Assembly (NCBI RefSeq): GCF_041379045.1 | Contig: NZ_CP166871.1 | Location: 992,001-1,056,000, forward strand | Direction: 5' to 3' | Length of the DNA: 64,000 bases | DNA from: Thalassotalea ponticola | GTDB lineage: Bacteria; Pseudomonadota; Gammaproteobacteria; Enterobacterales; Alteromonadaceae | In this document: one piece after another, positions 7,578 through 17,817 of the stretch | Numbering within the stretch: position 1 is the first letter of the stretch | Layout of the letters: each line of letters begins with the position of its first letter | Program-made: the position numbers and the translations under genes | The notes under the pieces: generated by a model | Database searches by the model: none | Seen by the model: the letters and a program-made list of their open reading frames with translations, nothing else | Told to the model about the DNA's origin: nothing

Positions 7578-9223
7578 TAAAGTCGTTACTGCTTTCAGCA
7601 GGCTTAGTATTGTTCTCTGCTGCAGCGCACAGCAGCATCTCGATAGCACAAAGCGCCTCTGATGAAAATCCACAAACCATCGATCAAACAAACCTGAAGA
7701 ACCTATATGGTGATTGGGTATTTAAAGGTGGCTTTAAAGATACTACGTTTTCAGCAATAAACCCGGCGTACAAAATTGCTCAAGGCGACTCGTTGTTGGT
7801 GCAACTTTGGGGTGGGGTTAACTTTCAAGAAACGATTATCGTTGACCCTCGTGGCAATATTTTTATTCCTAAAGTTGGCCCAATTAACGTATTAGGGGTG
7901 AGTAACAGTGACTTAAACGATGTTATTAATAAAAGTATTCAACGGGTATACAAAGCCAATGTTGAAGCATACGTTAGCTTAGTGTCGAGTCAAAAAGTAA
8001 AAATTTTCCTGTCTGGTTTGGTTCAAAAGCCAGGTCTTTACGAAGGTCAAAGTGCCGATAGTATTTTTCGCTTTATCGATTTAGCCGGTGGGGTGCGTCG
8101 TGATATTGGTAGCATGCGTCATATTCAAGTAAAGCGTAATAACCAGATTAAATACAACATTGATCTTTATGCGTTTTTACAACGCGGTGAACTGCCGGTT
8201 ATGCAGTTACAAGATGGCGATGTGATCTTTGTGGGCCCTAAACGAGGCGAAGTGGAGATTGAAGGGGAAGTTGGTTTTCAAGGAAAGTATGAAATTAAAG
8301 AGTCAACCGCTAACCTCGACAATATTATGTCAGCGGTTATAGCCAATGACAAAGCCACGCACATTACCATAATAGAGCCGCAACACAACAAGCTGGTAAG
8401 CGCTGCGGTAAAAGAAATAACCGCACAACAATACCCAATAAACAGCACTCAGCTTGCCGATATTGAGGTGGAAGCAGGTGCCTTGATAAAGGTGTCATCG
8501 CAGCTAAAGCCAACCAGCATTAGTGTTGACGTGTTAGGCGAGCACGACAGTGAATTTGAAATGGTTTTACCTTGGGGTGCTAGCTTAGAAGATTTGTTAA
8601 ATCGCGTTGAGTTTAACAAGCTGTCAAACGACAAAGCAATTCAGTTGTTTCGAAAGTCAGTCGCCAAGCGCCAAAAAGAAATGCTTAACGCGTCTTTATC
8701 GTCTCTTGAGCAAACCGTACTCACCACACGCTCAGATTCAACCGAAGCTGCACAGCTTCGCGAGGCAGAGGCAAACACCATTTTACAATGGATTGAAAAG
8801 GCCAGACAGGTGCAGCCTAAAGGACAGGTACTGTTGTCTGAGGGCTATGAACCAGCAAAGATTATTTTGCAACAGGGTGACCAAGTTGTTATCCCAAGTA
8901 AACGCAATTTAGTGATGGTACATGGTGAAGTATTATTCCCAACCGCAATCGCTTTTAAAGAGAAAATGAGCGTTAAAGAGCTCATTGGAAAAGCTGGTGG
9001 CGCCACCGCAGATTGGGACGAAATGAATATTTTGCTGCAAAAGCCAAACGGTGACTTCGTTAAAATCGATAACGGTAACCTGAAAGAAAAGAATTTAGTT
9101 AAAGCAGGAGATGAAATTTTTGTACTGGCCAAACCTGACATGAAGGAATGGCAGCTTACCAAAGACATCTTCCAAGTCATATATCAAATAGCAGTATCAG
9201 CTGCTGTTGTAGTCGGTTTATAA
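7574..9223 (+). CDS. kpsD: Capsule outer-membrane export protein KpsD (OPX family)
   Basis: 549 residues from the ATG at 7574, which overlaps the kpsE stop; the frame is open 24 codons further upstream, but those codons lie inside kpsE and encode no signal sequence. A signal peptide (about 1-23) leads into the polysaccharide export domain (YKIAQGDSLLVQLWGG and VDPRGNIFIPKVGPINVLG) and several SLBB repeats (LSGLVQKPGLYEG, VEIEGEVGFQGKYEI, MVHGEVLFPTAI). It forms the periplasmic and outer-membrane exit for the capsule. There is no lipobox cysteine, as in E. coli KpsD and unlike Wza. Confidence 0.93.
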   Translation: MIKSLLLSAGLVLFSAAAHSSISIAQSASDENPQTIDQTNLKNLYGDWVFKGGFKDTTFSAINPAYKIAQGDSLLVQLWGGVNFQETIIVDPRGNIFIPKVGPINVLGVSNSDLNDVINKSIQRVYKANVEAYVSLVSSQKVKIFLSGLVQKPGLYEGQSADSIFRFIDLAGGVRRDIGSMRHIQVKRNNQIKYNIDLYAFLQRGELPVMQLQDGDVIFVGPKRGEVEIEGEVGFQGKYEIKESTANLDNIMSAVIANDKATHITIIEPQHNKLVSAAVKEITAQQYPINSTQLADIEVEAGALIKVSSQLKPTSISVDVLGEHDSEFEMVLPWGASLEDLLNRVEFNKLSNDKAIQLFRKSVAKRQKEMLNASLSSLEQTVLTTRSDSTEAAQLREAEANTILQWIEKARQVQPKGQVLLSEGYEPAKIILQQGDQVVIPSKRNLVMVHGEVLFPTAIAFKEKMSVKELIGKAGGATADWDEMNILLQKPNGDFVKIDNGNLKEKNLVKAGDEIFVLAKPDMKEWQLTKDIFQVIYQIAVSAAVVVGL

Positions 9224-9241
9224 GAAATAAAGGATCTCGCT

Positions 9242-10669
9242 ATGAAAAAAATAATAGTAACAGGCATGGAACAGCCTGAATTTAGGGAAATTGCACTGTC
9301 ATTGAATACTTTATTCAATGCAGATGACAATTTGCAGATTAATAAGCAATTGTTCACTGGTAGTATTTTAGAAAGAGACAAAGAAGATAAACGCTATATT
9401 CTTCTTTACACATCCGTGGAATGCTATTTGGCTAGCAAGTTTAAAAATCAAGAAGTGAGTCAAACCAAACTAGCCGACGCTATTGATTATTGGATGGAGT
9501 GCCATTCGCAGATGTTGCACTTTTATAATCGAAATTCGGATAGAGCTATTTTAGTAAATATAGAGGCTATTGGCTGTTCAGAGGATGTTATAAGTGCTAT
9601 TGACGCAGCGTGCAATACTTTCGCTGTTAAGAAGGATTTCTCTCACTCTTCACCTGAATTAAACGTCCCTTCTTATAACGAAGGTGAATTGTCTCTGATA
9701 AAAACGATTACCAACCTATATTCTGATGAGCCGGCCTCACTCTATGCTGATATGGAAGCTGTGGCAAATATCAATCGAGAGTTTAACCGAGATAATATGA
9801 GTTTACTTTCAGCGTGGAATTTTATTAACGAAAGTGTTTCCAAGTCGCATCAGTTCATCGAATTAGAGTCGCAAATCGAAGACTTAGAGAATTCAAATAG
9901 CGAACTGAAAAACCTCGTTCGTACGCATGAATTGGATAACGAGACTCTATATTCAAATCTTCACGCTTTGCAAATTGAAATTGAAGAATTGAACATAAAA
10001 CTTCACTCTGCAGCCGCAAATTATCATGGTGCGCTTTTACAAAAAGATGATGAAATTAAGTCCATTAAAGATGAAAAGCTTAGAGTCGATAAACAGGTAA
10101 CGATTAAATCTGATGCTTTGGAAGAGACGCGCAAAGAACTACGACATGTTAAATGGCTCAATACAAAGTTAGAGCAGGAAAACTTGGAGACTATAAAACA
10201 GCTTTTATCGGTACAAGAGTCTTATGAAAAGCTGACCTTAAAAGTTGAAAATGACGCTGTAAATTATCAAACCGCACTGTTACAAAAAGATGGCGACATC
10301 AAATCTATCACAAATGAAAAGTTTAGAGCCGATAAACAAGTAACAATAAAATCTGAAGCGCTAGAAGAAACACGCAAAGAATTGCGACATTTTAAGTGGC
10401 TTAGTAATAAATTACAGCAAGAAAACGAAGAGAGCTTAAAGCAACTTCTATTAGTGCAAGAAAAATACGAAGAGTTATTTGAGAAGAAAACAGCAAAGCA
10501 AACTTCTGTTACACAGCAAGTGACGCCGATAAAAGCTGTAAACACGACCGTTAAAATTACTCCGTTAACAAATAAGCAACGCAAACTTCGCAAACTAAGA
10601 ACGCGCCCTGTCATGTTTATTACGGATGCAGTCAAAAATAAAATCCAACCTAGAAAAATTGCCAGTTAA
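9242..10669 (+). CDS. Capsule-locus coiled-coil protein with 81-residue tandem repeat, function unknown
   Basis: 475 residues; I do not recognise a named family. The N-terminal 200 residues look globular (MKKIIVTGMEQPEFREIAL; LLYTSVECYLASKF; ILVNIEAIG). Residues about 205-430 are heptad-rich coiled coil. Within it, residues 260-340 and 341-415 are two copies of one unit with the shared core DKQVTIKS-ALEETRKELRH. The last 36 residues are basic, and residues 442-462 match residues 8-28 of KpsE without gaps (10 of 21 identical). No signal peptide and no membrane helix, so cytoplasmic. It starts 18 bases after kpsD with an AAGGA site, in the same operon. Docking to KpsE and a scaffold or ruler role are inferences. 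Confidence 0.8.
   Translation: MKKIIVTGMEQPEFREIALSLNTLFNADDNLQINKQLFTGSILERDKEDKRYILLYTSVECYLASKFKNQEVSQTKLADAIDYWMECHSQMLHFYNRNSDRAILVNIEAIGCSEDVISAIDAACNTFAVKKDFSHSSPELNVPSYNEGELSLIKTITNLYSDEPASLYADMEAVANINREFNRDNMSLLSAWNFINESVSKSHQFIELESQIEDLENSNSELKNLVRTHELDNETLYSNLHALQIEIEELNIKLHSAAANYHGALLQKDDEIKSIKDEKLRVDKQVTIKSDALEETRKELRHVKWLNTKLEQENLETIKQLLSVQESYEKLTLKVENDAVNYQTALLQKDGDIKSITNEKFRADKQVTIKSEALEETRKELRHFKWLSNKLQQENEESLKQLLLVQEKYEELFEKKTAKQTSVTQQVTPIKAVNTTVKITPLTNKQRKLRKLRTRPVMFITDAVKNKIQPRKIAS
10019..10490 (+). repeat. 243-bp in-frame tandem duplication inside the coiled-coil gene
   Basis: The unit starting AATTATCATGGTGCGCTTTT at 10019 recurs starting AATTATCAAACCGCACTGTT at 10262, a period of exactly 243 bases (81 codons). 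Copy 2 fades after about 10475. The copies differ at many silent and some replacement positions, so the duplication is not recent. Confidence 0.9.
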
Positions 10670-10678
10670 GAGCTTGAC

Positions 10679-12592
10679 GTGAAAGTACATTCAAAATTAG
10701 TAGATAAGCTATCTATATTAAAAGAAATTTATCCCATTAACGGAGCGATACAAATAGGTGTCAACGAGTCTATCGTAAACCGCTGTATTGATTTAAACAT
10801 CGAAAAAGTATTTTTTGTTGAAGCCGATGGTAAAGTCGTCGATAAGTTAAAGCCTAAAATACAACATCGAGACTGGCTAATTAGAGAAAAAGTGGTTGCC
10901 AAAGACAACCAAGAACGCTCTTTTTACTACGCCAATAACCCTAAGCATAATGGTTTAGTTGAAATAGAATCACTGAAAAAGTATTGGCGTAATCTAAAAA
11001 TTGCTCATGTTAATAGCGTAAAAACAGTTAATTTAGATGAACTTATGGCAAGTTTAAAGCAAAATGCAAACTGGTTGACTATCGATTGCTTGCCAGCGGT
11101 AGAAGTCTTAAAAGGCTACGTTGATCGACTTAGCGAGTTAGATGTCATAGTTATTAAAGCAATATTAGATAAGCCTGATGATTCGTTACTCAACAGTACT
11201 GTGTCTGAAGCTGATGATTTTTTAGCTACTTTCGGCTTTGAAAGTATCTCTATCGACGATGATTTAAACCCTAATATTGGCCATGTTATCTATATTCGAA
11301 AGCATCAAAGTAAAGAACCAAACTCTTTGGTATCTCAAGATGTATTCAATACTCTAGAGCAGAAGTATAAGCAACTAGTAGAGAATACTGCCAATCAAAA
11401 TAAAACAATTGAAGCACAGCAGTTTGATCTTCAAAACTCGCTTGAAGCGCAAGAAAAACTCAATATATTACTTGAAGAAATGCAAACCGCATTAGAAGAA
11501 AAAATAGCTGAAGTTGAGCGGTTAGAGCAGGTGCGTCAAGAGAACCAAACTTGTTCAAAACAATTAGCATTATTGGCCACGAATAAACTATCTTTGGAAG
11601 AAAAAATAGCAACTGTTGAGTTCAACCTTGATGACTTAAAAGTTGAAAACTCACGTTTAAATAAGGTTGTTACGGACTTAAGTTTGGAAAATACAGAGTT
11701 AAAAAAGCAGCTTGAATCTAGCTATAAGGTTGCGGAACAACTTTCGTCTCAAAATCAAACTTTAAGTCAGCTGGCTGAAAATCAGCAGAAGATGTTCTCA
11801 TCGTTAGAAAATAACATAGTTAATAAATTTCAAACCGGTCTCCTAAACTCGGTTAAACAAATCGAGTCTTATATCGGAGTTCAAAACTATCTTGAGACTG
11901 GTAATTTGGCAATGGATTACCATGGATGGCCAATTAGTAGTGATATCGCTTTATTTCTTCTAAATAAAATAGAACGAAATAACTACGATCTCATCATCGA
12001 GTTTGGTAGTGGGACATCAACGTTGCTATTCGCAAAAGCGTTAAAAAACAAACAACAGCACAAATTACAAAACAGCGCTCCGCGATTAGAGTCCGTGGAA
12101 GTGTTAAATGATAATACGCCAGGGAAATACTTAGATCTTCCTAAACAAATTGTGACATTTGAGCATAACAAAAAGTATTTCGAAAAGACTATGACATCAC
12201 TCACCGATGCAGGAGTGAATGAACTGGTTGACTTGATCCATGCTCCTTTGGTTGATTGTCGGGTCAATGGACAGGATTTCTTATACTACTCGTGTGAATC
12301 AATGTTAAACCAGTTAAAGCATGTGTTTGCAGGAAGAGTTGCAAAAGTACTTGTGTTAATTGATGGACCACCTGCGAAGACAGGCCCTTTAGCGAGACTA
12401 CCCGGTGTCCCCTTATTGTTAAATTACTTAGCAAACCATCAACTTGATATTGTACTTGATGATTTCAATCGTCAAGAAGAAAAGGATATTGTTCAAAGTT
12501 GGAAAAAAGTATTTGATGATCGATTTATCAGTTACGAAGAGGAAGAGGTCATGTGTGAAAAAGGTGCTTACTTCTGTCGAATTAACCCTTAA
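10679..12592 (+). CDS. Methyltransferase-like / coiled-coil / methyltransferase protein of the capsule locus
   Basis: 637 residues from a GTG, 9 bases after the previous stop. Residues 1-205 resemble an FkbM-type SAM methyltransferase (GAIQIGVNE in place of motif I, KVFFVEAD, NWLTIDCLPAVEVLKG) but the glycine-rich motif is weak. Residues about 215-395 are a long coiled coil. Residues about 405-637 form a second class I methyltransferase-like domain with a good motif I (IIEFGSGTSTLLFAKAL) and VLIDGPPAKTGPLARLPGVP. No signal or membrane segment. In ABC-exported O antigens, WbdD couples a methyltransferase to a coiled-coil ruler; a comparable chain-end modifier is an inference from architecture, not from sequence identity. 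Confidence 0.75.
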   Translation: MKVHSKLVDKLSILKEIYPINGAIQIGVNESIVNRCIDLNIEKVFFVEADGKVVDKLKPKIQHRDWLIREKVVAKDNQERSFYYANNPKHNGLVEIESLKKYWRNLKIAHVNSVKTVNLDELMASLKQNANWLTIDCLPAVEVLKGYVDRLSELDVIVIKAILDKPDDSLLNSTVSEADDFLATFGFESISIDDDLNPNIGHVIYIRKHQSKEPNSLVSQDVFNTLEQKYKQLVENTANQNKTIEAQQFDLQNSLEAQEKLNILLEEMQTALEEKIAEVERLEQVRQENQTCSKQLALLATNKLSLEEKIATVEFNLDDLKVENSRLNKVVTDLSLENTELKKQLESSYKVAEQLSSQNQTLSQLAENQQKMFSSLENNIVNKFQTGLLNSVKQIESYIGVQNYLETGNLAMDYHGWPISSDIALFLLNKIERNNYDLIIEFGSGTSTLLFAKALKNKQQHKLQNSAPRLESVEVLNDNTPGKYLDLPKQIVTFEHNKKYFEKTMTSLTDAGVNELVDLIHAPLVDCRVNGQDFLYYSCESMLNQLKHVFAGRVAKVLVLIDGPPAKTGPLARLPGVPLLLNYLANHQLDIVLDDFNRQEEKDIVQSWKKVFDDRFISYEEEEVMCEKGAYFCRINP

Positions 12593-12651
12593 TAGACCAA
12601 ACCTTAAATATCTAAGTAACAATCCACTAATTAGAATTTCCGCAAATTATT

Positions 12652-14814
12652 ATGATAGAAAGTATTTTTTCCCAAGCAAATAGCGCCTATTTAAATGGCG
12701 ATTACTTTAGAGCTAAAAAGCTTTATGAACAAGCCGGCAATAAATATGGTGCAGATTTCGTAAAGTTAAATATTAAACGTTGTATTGAAGCACTATCTGA
12801 AACACAGGCCAATGCAACGAACTTAAAGAAAGTGAATGATGTATTTGATCATGTTTACATGGTTAATTTACAACATAAGATAGAAAATAGATTAAAAGTC
12901 GCTACTCATTTAAAAGCTAATGACATTGACTTTGAATTGTTCGAAGCGACTAATGGTTATGTAGGTGAGCCAGCCGAAATTTTTCAAAAATATCAAGCAA
13001 GAAGTCTAGGCCAGCTAACAAAGTTTCCTCAATTTAATGAGCTTGAAGTTAAGCGAGGTAAAGGTTTTATAGAATCTGCCGGTGCTATCGGTTATATATT
13101 CACATACTTACGTATCGTGCGTGACGCAAAGCAAAAAGGGTATAAACGAATTCTTATTGTAGAAGATGATGTCTTATTATCCGAAACCTTTGATCAAGAC
13201 TTTACCCGCTTTATTGATAACGTTGCGGATGATTGGAAAATTTTGCAACTTGGTGCATCTCAGTATAACTGGGATAGTGTCGATGTTGCCAAGGCGACTC
13301 AACAAGGTTTTTATTTGCCTCGTAGACTCGATACGTGTGGTTCATTTGCAATAGCTCTCGATTCAAGTATTTTTGATGAGTTAATTGAAGTTCAAGAGGC
13401 ATTTGAGGCACCGTTCGATCATATTTCACTTGGTGCAATTTATGAAAAGTATTTAGGAAAGTGCTTTGTTGCTTTTCCAAATATCATAATGCCAGATGTA
13501 GAGGATAGCAGCATTCGTGGAGGTCGCTGTCAATCATCACATGGAGCAAAAATGAAATGGCAAGTAGAACGGTTCGATTTTCCGCTAAGCAAACCAACCA
13601 TAAATGTTGTTATTGATTCAAAAGAAGCTCTGAGATATTTACCTAGTTTCGATAAACCAGCAGAACAGCCATTTGAGTTAAGGGTGTTTATAAATACTGT
13701 CGACGGACCTAGGGTCATCCACAATTTAGAGTTAATGGAACTCGATTATAATCAACTACAACCAGTTTCAGGTCGCCTAACTTTACCTGAAGCCAATTAC
13801 TCCGTGAAAGTCGCGCCTTTAAAATATCTTACAGAATCAGATATAGCTGATTTTATCGAGTTTTCTTTAGGCATGGTCGATAAAAACGGTTCTAACTTAG
13901 AGTTGCTAGACGTAGAGTATCCTAACATTGTCGAAGGGCGTATTTCGGTAATTATCCCAACATATAAACGTCCAACAAATCTTGCCAATGCGCTGCGTTC
14001 TGCAGCATCACAAGCATACTTTGATAAAGAAATTTTAGTTGTTAGTGATAATGGAGATGAAACTAAATATAACGATGAAACCAGTAAGATAGTTGAACAA
14101 GTTAAAGCAGAGTTTCCTCAAGTACTTATCAATTTATTGTTCCATAAGAAAAATAGAAATGGCGCTGCGGCAAGAAACACGGGACTTTTTGCTTCAACAG
14201 GCGAATTTGTATGCTACCTAGATGATGATGATATTTATCTTCCGGGGCGTTTAGATAAAAGCGTAGAGGCATTGCGTAACCAACCTAAAACTGTTGGCGG
14301 TGTATATGGTGGCTTTCTAGGTTGGAACTCGCCCGTAAATGACGAAAATCGCTATGCCACAGGTGATTTAACCAAAGAAATTTTAACTTTGGATTACATG
14401 AAACATTATTTGCATACTAATACGGCGACATACAGACGAAGTGCAGTTTTAGCTATAAATGGTTTTGATGAATCATATCGCCGCCATCAGGACTTGGAGT
14501 TTAACTTACGCTATTTCGAATTGTTCCAGATAGGAGCTGTAAATCACTCTATGGTGCGCATGAACCCAGAACCATCGGATGTAAGCAATAAAGTTTTCAA
14601 TACCGGCATGCTAGAATTAAAAGCTAAGTTTTTGGGGCAGTTTAGTTCCACCATTGAGTCATTCGGCAAGGAAACTGCTGAACTTATATACAGAACTCAT
14701 TGGAAGGAAGTATCTCGTTACACAAATCGCCTCGACGAAATGAAAGATTTCTTAACCTCACAATATAACAATGGCCAACTACAGATCGCGTTGGAGCTTG
14801 TTGAAAATAAATAA
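12652..14814 (+). CDS. Two-domain glycosyltransferase (GT25 then GT2)
   Basis: 720 residues. Residues 1-47 look like one TPR-type helical pair (SAYLNGDYFRAKKLYEQAG). Residues about 65-300 are GT25-like, with VYMVNLQHKIENRLKVATHL, SAGAIGYIFTYLRIVRDAK and the acidic metal motif RILIVEDDVLLS. Residues about 430-690 are GT2: RISVIIPTYKRPTNLANAL, NRNGAAARNTGLFASTGEF, the DXD region YLDDDDIYLPGRL and late RRHQDLEFNLRYFE. It probably adds two different sugars of the capsule repeat. A close paralogue lies at 17853-20009. The 59-base gap upstream has no clear terminator. Confidence 0.85.
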   Translation: MIESIFSQANSAYLNGDYFRAKKLYEQAGNKYGADFVKLNIKRCIEALSETQANATNLKKVNDVFDHVYMVNLQHKIENRLKVATHLKANDIDFELFEATNGYVGEPAEIFQKYQARSLGQLTKFPQFNELEVKRGKGFIESAGAIGYIFTYLRIVRDAKQKGYKRILIVEDDVLLSETFDQDFTRFIDNVADDWKILQLGASQYNWDSVDVAKATQQGFYLPRRLDTCGSFAIALDSSIFDELIEVQEAFEAPFDHISLGAIYEKYLGKCFVAFPNIIMPDVEDSSIRGGRCQSSHGAKMKWQVERFDFPLSKPTINVVIDSKEALRYLPSFDKPAEQPFELRVFINTVDGPRVIHNLELMELDYNQLQPVSGRLTLPEANYSVKVAPLKYLTESDIADFIEFSLGMVDKNGSNLELLDVEYPNIVEGRISVIIPTYKRPTNLANALRSAASQAYFDKEILVVSDNGDETKYNDETSKIVEQVKAEFPQVLINLLFHKKNRNGAAARNTGLFASTGEFVCYLDDDDIYLPGRLDKSVEALRNQPKTVGGVYGGFLGWNSPVNDENRYATGDLTKEILTLDYMKHYLHTNTATYRRSAVLAINGFDESYRRHQDLEFNLRYFELFQIGAVNHSMVRMNPEPSDVSNKVFNTGMLELKAKFLGQFSSTIESFGKETAELIYRTHWKEVSRYTNRLDEMKDFLTSQYNNGQLQIALELVENK

Positions 14815-14974
14815 AAGCTTTTATTAATATCCATGTGCTCAAGCACCTAAAAACCACTTATGGTAACGTAGGTGTATACATTTTCTTACTTATCATTTGT
14901 AAAAAACGCTTCAGGATGATGAGTACTTGATAACTAGTTACACCTTAAAATAATGCTTTTATAAAGGCTAAAAA

Positions 14975-16588
14975 ATGTTGTATTACCAATCTAATAAAAC
15001 GGACTTTTTGTTATCAAACTTTGAAAGTCACGTTAATTTACCCAATGAAATGAGTCGAAAATATAATGAAACTCGACTTTTTGGGTATTGTTTAAATTCT
15101 GAAGATTACTTTCGTAACGAAGCTATTGATGAAGATTGTTTTTCAGCTTTGAAAAAACAAAATATTGATTTATCTGGGGTCTTCTTAGCTTTGAATTTAA
15201 ATGAACATAGTGCAGAGTTGGTCATAGACCCTTTGTGTCAATTTAATATCTTTTATTATTCAGATGGAACGAAATTTGCTGTATCTAGTTGTTTGGAAGC
15301 ATTAAGTAAATATGTTGCTTTGAAGGACATTAATGTAACTTACTTGTACGATCAAATAGCCTATCAAAGCCCCATGCGTGGCGAGACCATTTTAAAAGAT
15401 GTTTTTTATATTCAATTCGACGACATATCTTATAACCAAAGCTCGAGAAAAGAATTTACGTTTGTAGATTCGCACCCGCTTATAAGTATCAATCGACCAG
15501 ACTATGATAAGTATGACCACTTTAGCTTTTCTGACTTAAAAAAACTTTACGCTCAGCGCTTAAATTCACGAGCTAATGTTGTTGCGAATACTTTTGATAA
15601 AGTTAGTCTTCAATTAACAGGCGGAGCCGATAGTAGACTAGCTGTTAGTAGCTTTTCCAAATTTGATAATATTGAATGCTATGTTTATGGAAATGGTGAG
15701 AGCCAAGATCGGTTGATCTTCGAGGAGATTATTAAGGCGCGTAACATATCACCAGCTACAAATGTCAGGTTTATTGGGCAGTCTCTTAGCACTCCATATC
15801 GCATAGTGAAGGGATTAAAAGATAGTAACTTTCTCAAGTTGAATAATCTCAACACTTACATGAATGGTCCAATCCCTGGCGACGCTAAATATTGTAAAAT
15901 CACTGGGTATTATGGTGCTAACATAAGTGGCGGAGTCGCTCTTCCTCCTAGTGACACTTCGTCAAATGCAAGGTTAAAAAACATACCTGAACACTTGTTT
16001 ACCTACCATGATTATGTGGAAGAATTTTCACAAAGAAACAATAAATTGCGTCCATCAGCGATTAATGATTTATTTTATATAAATAATCGTGGCAAAAGTC
16101 ATTACGCGGCCCACTCCATTGCAGAAAATAAAAATGTAGCTTCAATAGACATTCTATATGACTTTCTTAATTTGTTACTTGTCAAAAAGTGTCCATATAG
16201 TGATTGGGAAATAGATAAAAATGCTATCTCTATCGATTTGATTTATGAAAATGATAAAGCCTTAGCCTTATTTCCATATGATAATAGAGCGGTTCCCAAA
16301 TATAGACTGTTTGAAGATATTCCGCTTATAAATTGCTTTGATGGTTATAGATTTCAATCAAAAAAGGTAAAAGATTTTGACGTTGTAAGACCGCAAGTCG
16401 AATTCGAAAATTATGGCTTTTTGGTGAAAGGAAGCGAATTTTTATCTACACAAGAGATGTTAAACTTAAGCGAACTAAATGAAATTGCGAAAAGCTATGA
16501 TGGATTGTCTTACCTTACCCAACAAGCTGATATACAAGCAAATATATATTTATACTTTTTACTAGCGCAAAAGTTCTTACAAAGTTAG
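14975..16588 (+). CDS. Asparagine-synthase-like amide ligase of the capsule locus
   Basis: 537 residues. The N-terminal half has the class II glutamine amidotransferase fold pattern ([41 protein letters not shown]), but residue 2 is Leu, so the catalytic Cys2 of true glutaminases is missing. Residues about 210-230 carry the ATP pyrophosphatase loop [13 protein letters not shown], and ISGG occurs later near residue 310. It would adenylate a carboxylate and attach an amine. With ugd next door the likely carboxylate is a uronic acid of the capsule, and an amino acid or free ammonia could be the amine; both are inferences. AT-rich codon use. The start ATG follows AAAGG at suitable spacing. Confidence 0.7.
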   Translation: MLYYQSNKTDFLLSNFESHVNLPNEMSRKYNETRLFGYCLNSEDYFRNEAIDEDCFSALKKQNIDLSGVFLALNLNEHSAELVIDPLCQFNIFYYSDGTKFAVSSCLEALSKYVALKDINVTYLYDQIAYQSPMRGETILKDVFYIQFDDISYNQSSRKEFTFVDSHPLISINRPDYDKYDHFSFSDLKKLYAQRLNSRANVVANTFDKVSLQLTGGADSRLAVSSFSKFDNIECYVYGNGESQDRLIFEEIIKARNISPATNVRFIGQSLSTPYRIVKGLKDSNFLKLNNLNTYMNGPIPGDAKYCKITGYYGANISGGVALPPSDTSSNARLKNIPEHLFTYHDYVEEFSQRNNKLRPSAINDLFYINNRGKSHYAAHSIAENKNVASIDILYDFLNLLLVKKCPYSDWEIDKNAISIDLIYENDKALALFPYDNRAVPKYRLFEDIPLINCFDGYRFQSKKVKDFDVVRPQVEFENYGFLVKGSEFLSTQEMLNLSELNEIAKSYDGLSYLTQQADIQANIYLYFLLAQKFLQS

Positions 16589-16635
16589 CTAATCGTAATT
16601 ACCCACAAATTACTCCAAGAGAAGTTGTAAATTTA

Positions 16636-17802
16636 ATGAATATTACTATCGCCGGTACAGGTTATGTAGGCCTGTCTAGTGCTGTCTTGCTCGCACAGCA
16701 CAATGACGTTATCGCATTAGATATCGTTGCTGAAAAAGTCGAGTTAATTAACAATCGTAAATCGCCAATCGTTGATGCTGAAATCGAGCAATTTTTATTG
16801 CGTGATGATTTGAGCTTGTTGGCGACAACCGACAAACAAATGGCGTATAAAAACGCTGATTACGTGTTGATTGCAACACCAACCGATTACGACCCAGAAA
16901 CCAACTACTTCAACACTAAGTCTGTTGAAGCTGTGATCAACGATGTAATGGCAATAAACCCTGATGCGGTGATGATTATTAAGTCAACCGTACCGGTTGG
17001 TTTTACTGCCAAAATGAAAGACGAGTTGGGCTGTGAAAATCTAATTTTCTCACCAGAGTTCTTGCGTGAAGGTAAAGCATTACACGACAACTTATATCCA
17101 TCTCGTATCATTGTTGGTGAAGAATCAGAGCGTGCATCGGTTTACACCGAGCTATTAATGCAAGGTGCGCTAAAAGAAGACATTCCAGTATTATTTACTA
17201 ACTCAACTGAAGCCGAAGCCATTAAGTTATTTTCTAATACTTACTTGGCAATGCGCGTTGCTTACTTTAATGAGCTAGACAGCTACGCTGAATCACACGG
17301 TTTAGACACGCGCCAAATTATTGAAGGCGTGAGTTTAGACCCGCGTATTGGCAGCCATTACAATAACCCTTCGTTTGGTTATGGTGGTTACTGTTTGCCT
17401 AAAGATACCAAGCAGTTATTGGCTAACTACCAAGACGTGCCAAACAATATGATCCAAGCGATTGTTGATGCCAACGTTACCCGTAAAGATTTCATTGCTA
17501 ACTCAATTATCAAACGCGACCCAAAGGTTGTTGGGATATACCGCCTAGTGATGAAGTCGGGCTCAGATAACTTCCGTGCGTCGTCAATTCAAGGTGTAAT
17601 GAAGCGTATCAAGGCCAAGGGTATCGAAGTGGTAATCTATGAGCCGGTAATGGAAGAAGACGAGTTTTTCCACTCAAAAGTTATTAAAGACTTGAATGAG
17701 TTTAAACAAATGTCTGATGTCATCATCGCCAACCGTAAAACCGACAACCTCAGTGACGTGGTTGACAAGGTATACACTCGAGACTTATTCGGTAACGACT
17801 AA
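16636..17802 (+). CDS. ugd: UDP-glucose 6-dehydrogenase
   Basis: 388 residues, the length of E. coli Ugd (388). NAD-binding [15 protein letters not shown] (7-21), IATPTDYD, the linker block [12 protein letters not shown], and the catalytic cysteine in [11 protein letters not shown] (Cys253) are all present. It oxidises UDP-glucose twice to UDP-glucuronate, a capsule precursor. It sits inside the capsule locus and is followed at once by an intrinsic terminator (17818-17848). GC is higher than in the preceding amide ligase gene. Confidence 0.96.
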   Translation: MNITIAGTGYVGLSSAVLLAQHNDVIALDIVAEKVELINNRKSPIVDAEIEQFLLRDDLSLLATTDKQMAYKNADYVLIATPTDYDPETNYFNTKSVEAVINDVMAINPDAVMIIKSTVPVGFTAKMKDELGCENLIFSPEFLREGKALHDNLYPSRIIVGEESERASVYTELLMQGALKEDIPVLFTNSTEAEAIKLFSNTYLAMRVAYFNELDSYAESHGLDTRQIIEGVSLDPRIGSHYNNPSFGYGGYCLPKDTKQLLANYQDVPNNMIQAIVDANVTRKDFIANSIIKRDPKVVGIYRLVMKSGSDNFRASSIQGVMKRIKAKGIEVVIYEPVMEEDEFFHSKVIKDLNEFKQMSDVIIANRKTDNLSDVVDKVYTRDLFGND

Positions 17803-17817
17803 TTTAAATTTGTTACG

